Source: an uncultured Ignavibacteriales bacterium (lineage in GTDB: Bacteria; Bacteroidota; Ignavibacteria; Ignavibacteriales; Ignavibacteriaceae). From it: a DNA stretch of 8,993 nucleotides. The notes below the pieces were generated by a model that did no database searches, had not been told where the DNA came from, and worked only from the letters and a program-made list of their open reading frames with translations. The stretch is from positions 1 through 8,993 of the forward strand of contig CAIWTC010000365.1 in NCBI GenBank assembly GCA_903915485.1, given 5' to 3'. The position numbers and the translations under genes are program-made. Shown here one piece after another: positions 5,529-8,993 of this stretch (position 1 is the stretch's first letter; each line of letters opens with the position of its first letter).

Positions 5529-6275
5529 ATGAACGCGCGAAATTCTATCACAGTCGTAATTTACAGCTTTGCATTAATGATGCTTTATACGCCTCTGAAT
5601 TTTTCTCAGGAACTGGCTTCGGCTTCGGGGGCTGATTTAACTTCTTCTCCCGCAGCCGATTCATCCAAACACATGAAAACAGCAGAGGTGATGCCTGAAC
5701 TTATTTCAAAGCTTAATGTTGTTTATCCCGAAGATGCTGTAAAGGCGGGACTGATGGGCACAGTCTATGTTTCCCTATTGATAAGTGAGCAAGGCACAGT
5801 TGAAAAAGTTACCGTCATCCGCGGAGTTGCTTCTTCGCTTGATGCCGCTGCGGTTAATGCTGTTAAAGATGCCAAGTTCTCCCCCGCCCGTGATAAGGGT
5901 AAAGCAATAAAAGCCGAAGTTGTCCTCCCCATTAAATTTAAGTTGGACGATGAAGCAAAAGATAGTCCCAAATCCGGGAAGAACGAATCAAAAGAACCCG
6001 TCCCGGAAATTGTAGGAGGGATGGAATCATTTTATAAATTTTTCGTGTACCCTAAAGAAGCAAAAGAAAAAGGCATTCAAGGGAAAGTTATACTGCGGGC
6101 AATTGTTGATGAAAAGGGAAACCTTGAAGGAACAATGGTAGTGAAAGGAATCGGCTACGGATGCGACGAGGCAGCGGAAAAAGCACTCCGCAGTATTAAA
6201 TTCAAACCCGCAATGAAAGACGGTAAACCTGTGAAATCGCAAATCACTCTGCCGGTGATGTTTAAGTTGCAATAG
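5529..6275 (+). CDS. Periplasmic protein with two TonB C-terminal domains
   Basis: 248 residues. The N-terminal hydrophobic stretch (about 7-24, VVIYSFALMMLYTPLNFS) is a signal peptide or anchor. Two tandem TonB_C-type domains follow: about 55-139 (VYPEDAVKAGLMGTVYVSLLISEQGTVEKVTVIRG... FSPARDKGKAIKAEVVLPIKFKL) and about 157-247 (VYPKEAKEKGIQGKVILRAIVDEKGNLEGTMVVKG... FKPAMKDGKPVKSQITLPVMFKL), joined by a charged linker. There is no long Pro-rich or Lys-Pro spacer as in classical TonB, so an energy-transducing role is doubtful; such double-domain proteins are common in Bacteroidota-like genomes and poorly characterised. A good Shine-Dalgarno (AAAGGAA, 5516-5522) overlaps the end of the anti-sigma gene. 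Third gene of the sigma operon; terminator follows. Confidence 0.85.
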   Translation: MNARNSITVVIYSFALMMLYTPLNFSQELASASGADLTSSPAADSSKHMKTAEVMPELISKLNVVYPEDAVKAGLMGTVYVSLLISEQGTVEKVTVIRGVASSLDAAAVNAVKDAKFSPARDKGKAIKAEVVLPIKFKLDDEAKDSPKSGKNESKEPVPEIVGGMESFYKFFVYPKEAKEKGIQGKVILRAIVDEKGNLEGTMVVKGIGYGCDEAAEKALRSIKFKPAMKDGKPVKSQITLPVMFKLQ

Positions 6276-6296
6276 TTTTTATTTTACTGAATTAAG

Positions 6297-6326
6297 ACCT
6301 GCATCAACTTTTGGTGCAGGTTTTTT
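6297..6326 (+). terminator. Intrinsic terminator of the sigma/anti-sigma/TonB-domain operon
   Basis: ACCTGCATCA (6297-6306) pairs with TGGTGCAGGT (6312-6321) over 10 bp (one T/G wobble) around a 5-nt loop, followed by a run of six T residues to 6326. A textbook rho-independent terminator 21 nt after the stop codon; it separates the operon from the restriction-modification cassette. Confidence 0.9.
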
Positions 6327-6415
6327 AATGGTTAAAATAGCTCTCTCTCCTCCCCACACAAACACCCTACATTTTTGCAATTCACCTTTTAAAATGACTT
6401 AACAAACACAACAAA

Positions 6416-6448
6416 TGTAGACTACTGTCCGTTGTATAGTAGTCTACA
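6416..6448. promoter_or_regulatory. C-box operator of the controller gene
   Basis: A perfect 11-bp inverted repeat, TGTAGACTACT (6416-6426) and AGTAGTCTACA (6438-6448), around an 11-nt centre GTCCGTTGTAT. The GACT/AGTC half-sites and the central GTCCGT match the usual C-protein operator plan (two boxes joined by a TCCGTG-like spacer, as remembered for the Esp1396I controller). It ends 18 nt before the C-gene ATG, as expected for an operator overlapping the -35 region. The controller should bind it to activate and, at higher level, repress its own promoter. Confidence 0.85.
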
Positions 6449-6449
6449 C

Positions 6450-6457
6450 GATAATAA
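6450..6457 (+). promoter_or_regulatory. Candidate -10 element for the C gene
   Basis: GATAATAA lies between the C-box and the ATG at 6467, with no Shine-Dalgarno before that ATG. Transcription from this element would begin at or within a few bases of the start codon, suggesting a leaderless mRNA, which is common among C genes. Assigned by position and AT-rich match only. Confidence 0.45.
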
Positions 6458-6466
6458 CTTGAAACT

Positions 6467-6676
6467 ATGGATATAAAAATACAATTCGGTAAAAAGCTGA
6501 AAAAATTAAGGCTTGAAAATAAATTATCTCAGGAAGCTCTTGCACACGCGGCTGAGCTTGACAGAACTTATATTCCGAGCATTGAAAAAGGCGAAAGGAA
6601 TGTTTCAATTACGGTTATTAAAAAAATTGCCGATGCATTGAATATTTCAGTAGCCGATTTGATGAACGGGTTATGA
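6467..6676 (+). CDS. Restriction-modification controller (C) protein
   Basis: A 69-residue, single-domain XRE/HTH DNA-binding protein that times expression of a restriction-modification system. The fold is seen at about 8-65: FGKKLKKLRLENKLSQEALAHAAELDRTYIPSIEKGERNVSITVIKKIADALNIS. The second and third helices are at about 21-41, and DRTYIPSIEKGERN is highly typical of C proteins. C proteins act as dimers, bind a tandem C-box and both activate and repress their own promoter. Here a C-box at 6416-6448 lies directly upstream and the methyltransferase gene 59 nt downstream. The ATG lacks a Shine-Dalgarno, in keeping with a leaderless transcript. A generic XRE repressor is possible, but the operator and context favour a C protein. 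Confidence 0.9.
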   Translation: MDIKIQFGKKLKKLRLENKLSQEALAHAAELDRTYIPSIEKGERNVSITVIKKIADALNISVADLMNGL

Positions 6677-6697
6677 TTTTAAGAGAAGTAAAATATT

Positions 6698-6725
6698 TTC
6701 AAGCACTTGAATTGAAGAAATTCAA
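6698..6725 (+). promoter_or_regulatory. Two overlapping inverted repeats before the methyltransferase gene
   Basis: TTCAAG CA CTTGAA (6698-6711) and TTGAATT GAAGA AATTCAA (6707-6725) share 6707-6711, so both cannot form in one RNA. The second ends against the methyltransferase Shine-Dalgarno AAAAGGA (6724-6730). They could form an RNA switch or a methyltransferase-gene operator. Both stems are AT-rich and weak, so chance is not excluded. Confidence 0.3.
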
Positions 6726-6735
6726 AAGGAAATAA

Positions 6736-7992
6736 ATGTCAATAAAGAAACCTAAATACATAGCGACTGGTGATAGCGTGCTATTATTAAAAGATTTTAG
6801 CTCTGATCAGAAAGCAATAATTACACATTATTTGCACAACCAAGAACAAGTCGACTCTAAATATTATAAAAAAGATGCGCTAAAAGAAATCTCTTCTGCT
6901 GTTAAATATATTGAAGAAAACTCAGCTACAGGTCTTGTCAAAGAAGAGGCAATTCAAATGCTTTTATTTGAGGCTAATAATGTAGCATTCCCCGCCCCCA
7001 AAGAATTTGATTTTAAATTCATAGATTTATTTGCGGGAATCGGTGGGTTCAGAATGGCATTACAACAATTAAAAGGGAAATGTGTCTTCAGTAGCGAATG
7101 GGATTCAGAAGCGCAAAAAACCTACTTTGCAAATTTTGGCGAAGTACCTTTTGGTGATATAACTTCAGAAGATACCAAGAAGTATGTACCTAATAATTTT
7201 GATATATTATGCGCTGGTTTTCCTTGTCAGGCTTTTTCCATCGCAGGCAAACGAGGAGGATTTGATGATACTCGCGGTACATTGTTTTTTGATGTTGCCG
7301 AAATAATTAAAAGAAAAAAACCAAAGGCCTTCTTCTTAGAAAATGTAAAAGGATTAGTCAGCCACGATAAAGGAAGAACCCTTAGTACAATTCTCTCAGT
7401 TCTAAGAGAAGACTTAGGATATTTTGTACCTACTCCTCAAGTACTTAACGCAAAAGAATTTGGAGTCCCTCAAAATAGAGAGAGAATTTATATAGTGGGA
7501 TTTAGAAAAGATTTAAAAATCACTGATTTTAAGTATCCTCTATCGACTGATTCGTCCAAACGATTTCTAGATATTAGGGAGCATAATGTAGTTCCAACAA
7601 AATACTACTTATCTACTCAATACTTAGAAACTCTTAGAAGACATAAAGAAAGGCATGAAAAAAAAGGTAATGGATTCGGATTTGCAATAGTTAAAGATAA
7701 TGAAATAGCAAACGCAATTGTAGTTGGCGGAATGGGTAAAGAAAGAAATTTAGTTGTCGACAATAGAATTGTAGACTACAATCCTACTACAAAAATCAAA
7801 GGCGTTGTTAACAAAGAAGGTATCAGAAAAATGACACCAAGAGAATGGGCTCGCCTGCAAGGCTTTCCGGATGATTTTGTAATACCAGTTGCAGATGCAT
7901 CAGCTTATAAGCAATTTGGCAATTCAGTAGCCGTCCCTGCAATTAAGGCAACGGCAAAAAAAATAATAGAGAAATTAATGGGAGTGAAGTAA
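6736..7992 (+). CDS. DNA (cytosine-5-)-methyltransferase, M.HpaII-like
   Basis: Transfers a methyl group from S-adenosylmethionine to C5 of cytosine in the target site, protecting DNA from the partner nuclease. All main C5-MTase motifs are present: I, DLFAGIGGF (97-105); IV, GFPCQAFS with catalytic Cys164; VI, ENVKGL (202-207); VIII, QNRERIYIVGF (247-257); IX, RKMTPREWARLQGFPDDF (364-381); X, QFGNSVAVPAI (393-403). The target-recognition region (about 258-363) contains GNGFGF and VVGGMGKERNLV, closely matching M.HpaII as remembered, so the expected site is CCGG. It has 418 residues against about 358 for M.HpaII; the extra length is an N-terminal extension of about 90 residues before motif I. 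AAAAGGA gives a good Shine-Dalgarno. Its stop overlaps the nuclease start by one base. Base composition is AT-richer than guaA/guaB, consistent with transfer. Confidence 0.96.
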   Translation: MSIKKPKYIATGDSVLLLKDFSSDQKAIITHYLHNQEQVDSKYYKKDALKEISSAVKYIEENSATGLVKEEAIQMLLFEANNVAFPAPKEFDFKFIDLFAGIGGFRMALQQLKGKCVFSSEWDSEAQKTYFANFGEVPFGDITSEDTKKYVPNNFDILCAGFPCQAFSIAGKRGGFDDTRGTLFFDVAEIIKRKKPKAFFLENVKGLVSHDKGRTLSTILSVLREDLGYFVPTPQVLNAKEFGVPQNRERIYIVGFRKDLKITDFKYPLSTDSSKRFLDIREHNVVPTKYYLSTQYLETLRRHKERHEKKGNGFGFAIVKDNEIANAIVVGGMGKERNLVVDNRIVDYNPTTKIKGVVNKEGIRKMTPREWARLQGFPDDFVIPVADASAYKQFGNSVAVPAIKATAKKIIEKLMGVK

Positions 7993-8993
7993 TGCTTAGT
8001 GGCAACAAAGGTGAATGGAGTGAAGTTTATGTATTAATGAAACTGTTAGCTGAAGGGACATTATACGCTGCCGACAGTAATCTTAATTTCATCCCCGACC
8101 TATATTTCCCAGTATTAAAAATCTTGCGCTTAGAACATGGTTCAAATAGAGAATATTTAAGAGAAGTCAATATTCAAATTATTGACGGGAACACAAAACA
8201 ATTAATTTCTACAATTAAAATTGCTGACTTCATTCAATACTCACGGCAATTATTTGAATTGTTGAAAACAAAAAAAGGCCTTAGTTTCGGGGTTCCCGAA
8301 CTTGATCTTTTCTTAAAAGAAATTGAAGTAAAATCACTTTCCGCTTCAAAACATGATAAATCCGATATTAAAGTTGTGGTTCATGATTTAAGAACCGGAC
8401 AAAAACCTGAGTTAGGATTTAGTATAAAATCAATGTTAGGGAAAAATGCTACTTTATTTAATTCCAGCAAAGCAACAAATTTCATTTATGAGATAATTAA
8501 TGCAGGCCCATTAGAAATAAATAGCATCAACGCTATTATAGACGAGCCTAAAATTTCTAACAGAATAAATGAAATCAAAAAATTTAACGGTCAACTCATA
8601 TTCAAGGACATTGAATCAAATAATTTCAAATTGAATCTCCAGTTAATTGACGGTGACCTCCCTAAAATTATTTCAGAAATTCTATTGTTGAAATATTCTA
8701 GTGAAAAAATTAACTCAATTAAAGAGTTAACAACGAGGCTTAATGAATTAAATCCACTTCAATACGATTTATCAAGGAACCATCCCTTTTATGAGCATAA
8801 AATAAAAAGCTTTTTGACTGATACAGCACTTGGAATGACACCCTCAAGTACATGGGAGGGAAAATACGATGCAACTGGGGGAATAATTATTGTAAAAGAC
8901 AATGGTGACTTAGTCTGCTATCATATTTATAATCGCAACGAATTTCAAAACTATCTATTCAATAATACAAGATTAGAACAAGCTAGCACTTCC
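7992..8993 (+). CDS. HpaII-family type II restriction endonuclease, 3' end cut by window
   Basis: Predicted to cleave unmethylated CCGG DNA. I translated from the ATG at 7992 and the frame is open for 334 codons to the window end; HpaII is about 358 residues, so roughly 20-30 are missing. Seen: N-terminal KGEWSEVYVLMKLLAEGTLYAAD; SKHDKSDIKVVVHD then ELGFSIKSMLG, probably the PD-(D/E)xK-type core with Asp125 and Lys146 (the acidic place two before Lys is Ser144); and AT.FNSSKATNFIYEI. These match the HpaII endonuclease family as remembered. GGGAG (7980-7984) serves as the ribosome site inside the methyltransferase gene, and TAATG overlaps stop and start, giving translational coupling. The catalytic assignment is tentative; the family assignment is strong through similarity and linkage to an M.HpaII-like gene. 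Confidence 0.88.
   Translation, partial: MLSGNKGEWSEVYVLMKLLAEGTLYAADSNLNFIPDLYFPVLKILRLEHGSNREYLREVNIQIIDGNTKQLISTIKIADFIQYSRQLFELLKTKKGLSFGVPELDLFLKEIEVKSLSASKHDKSDIKVVVHDLRTGQKPELGFSIKSMLGKNATLFNSSKATNFIYEIINAGPLEINSINAIIDEPKISNRINEIKKFNGQLIFKDIESNNFKLNLQLIDGDLPKIISEILLLKYSSEKINSIKELTTRLNELNPLQYDLSRNHPFYEHKIKSFLTDTALGMTPSSTWEGKYDATGGIIIVKDNGDLVCYHIYNRNEFQNYLFNNTRLEQASTS

Noticed and set aside
5765..6272. Minus-strand frames of 68 and 81 codons opposite the TonB-domain gene
   Set aside because: Antisense to two clear TonB C-terminal domains; no promoter or domain support.

Overview
The window looks like chromosomal DNA of a moderately AT-rich bacterium of the Bacteroidota/Ignavibacteriota (FCB) group. 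The hints are IMP dehydrogenase and GMP synthase variants of the kind seen there, few Shine-Dalgarno sites before the housekeeping genes, a guaB promoter that fits the Bacteroidota TTTG / TAnnTTTG pattern, an ECF sigma/anti-sigma/TonB-domain operon, and intergenic space full of short hairpin repeats. The phylum call is inference, not read directly from a marker gene.

Layout. Positions 1-3265 (minus strand) hold the two committed steps of GMP synthesis, IMP dehydrogenase (guaB) and then GMP synthase (guaA, cut by the window start). They are separated by an unusually long 382-bp spacer with regularly spaced hairpin elements. Divergent from guaB is a small DoxX-like membrane protein (3496-3858) closed by a strong inverted repeat. 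Positions 3908-4551 are a gene-free repeat island: two 44-nt near-identical inverted copies of a GC-rich hairpin, two AACCGTT-type hairpins, and a ~50-nt tandem pair resembling the repeats in the guaB-guaA spacer.

Positions 4552-6275 are a tight operon: ECF sigma factor, membrane-bound zinc-finger anti-sigma factor, and a periplasmic protein with two TonB C-terminal domains, ending in a clear intrinsic terminator at 6297-6326.

Positions 6416-8993 are a type II restriction-modification cassette, lower in GC by eye and probably horizontally acquired. It has a controller (C) protein with a C-box operator just upstream, a C5-cytosine methyltransferase very like M.HpaII, and an HpaII-family restriction endonuclease cut by the window end. 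The expected target is CCGG. The cassette should express methyltransferase and nuclease under C-protein autoregulation. The gene order C-M-R, with M between C and R, makes the control of timing the open question. No wholly new system was identified; the most unusual material is the periodic hairpin repeats and the C-M-R arrangement.
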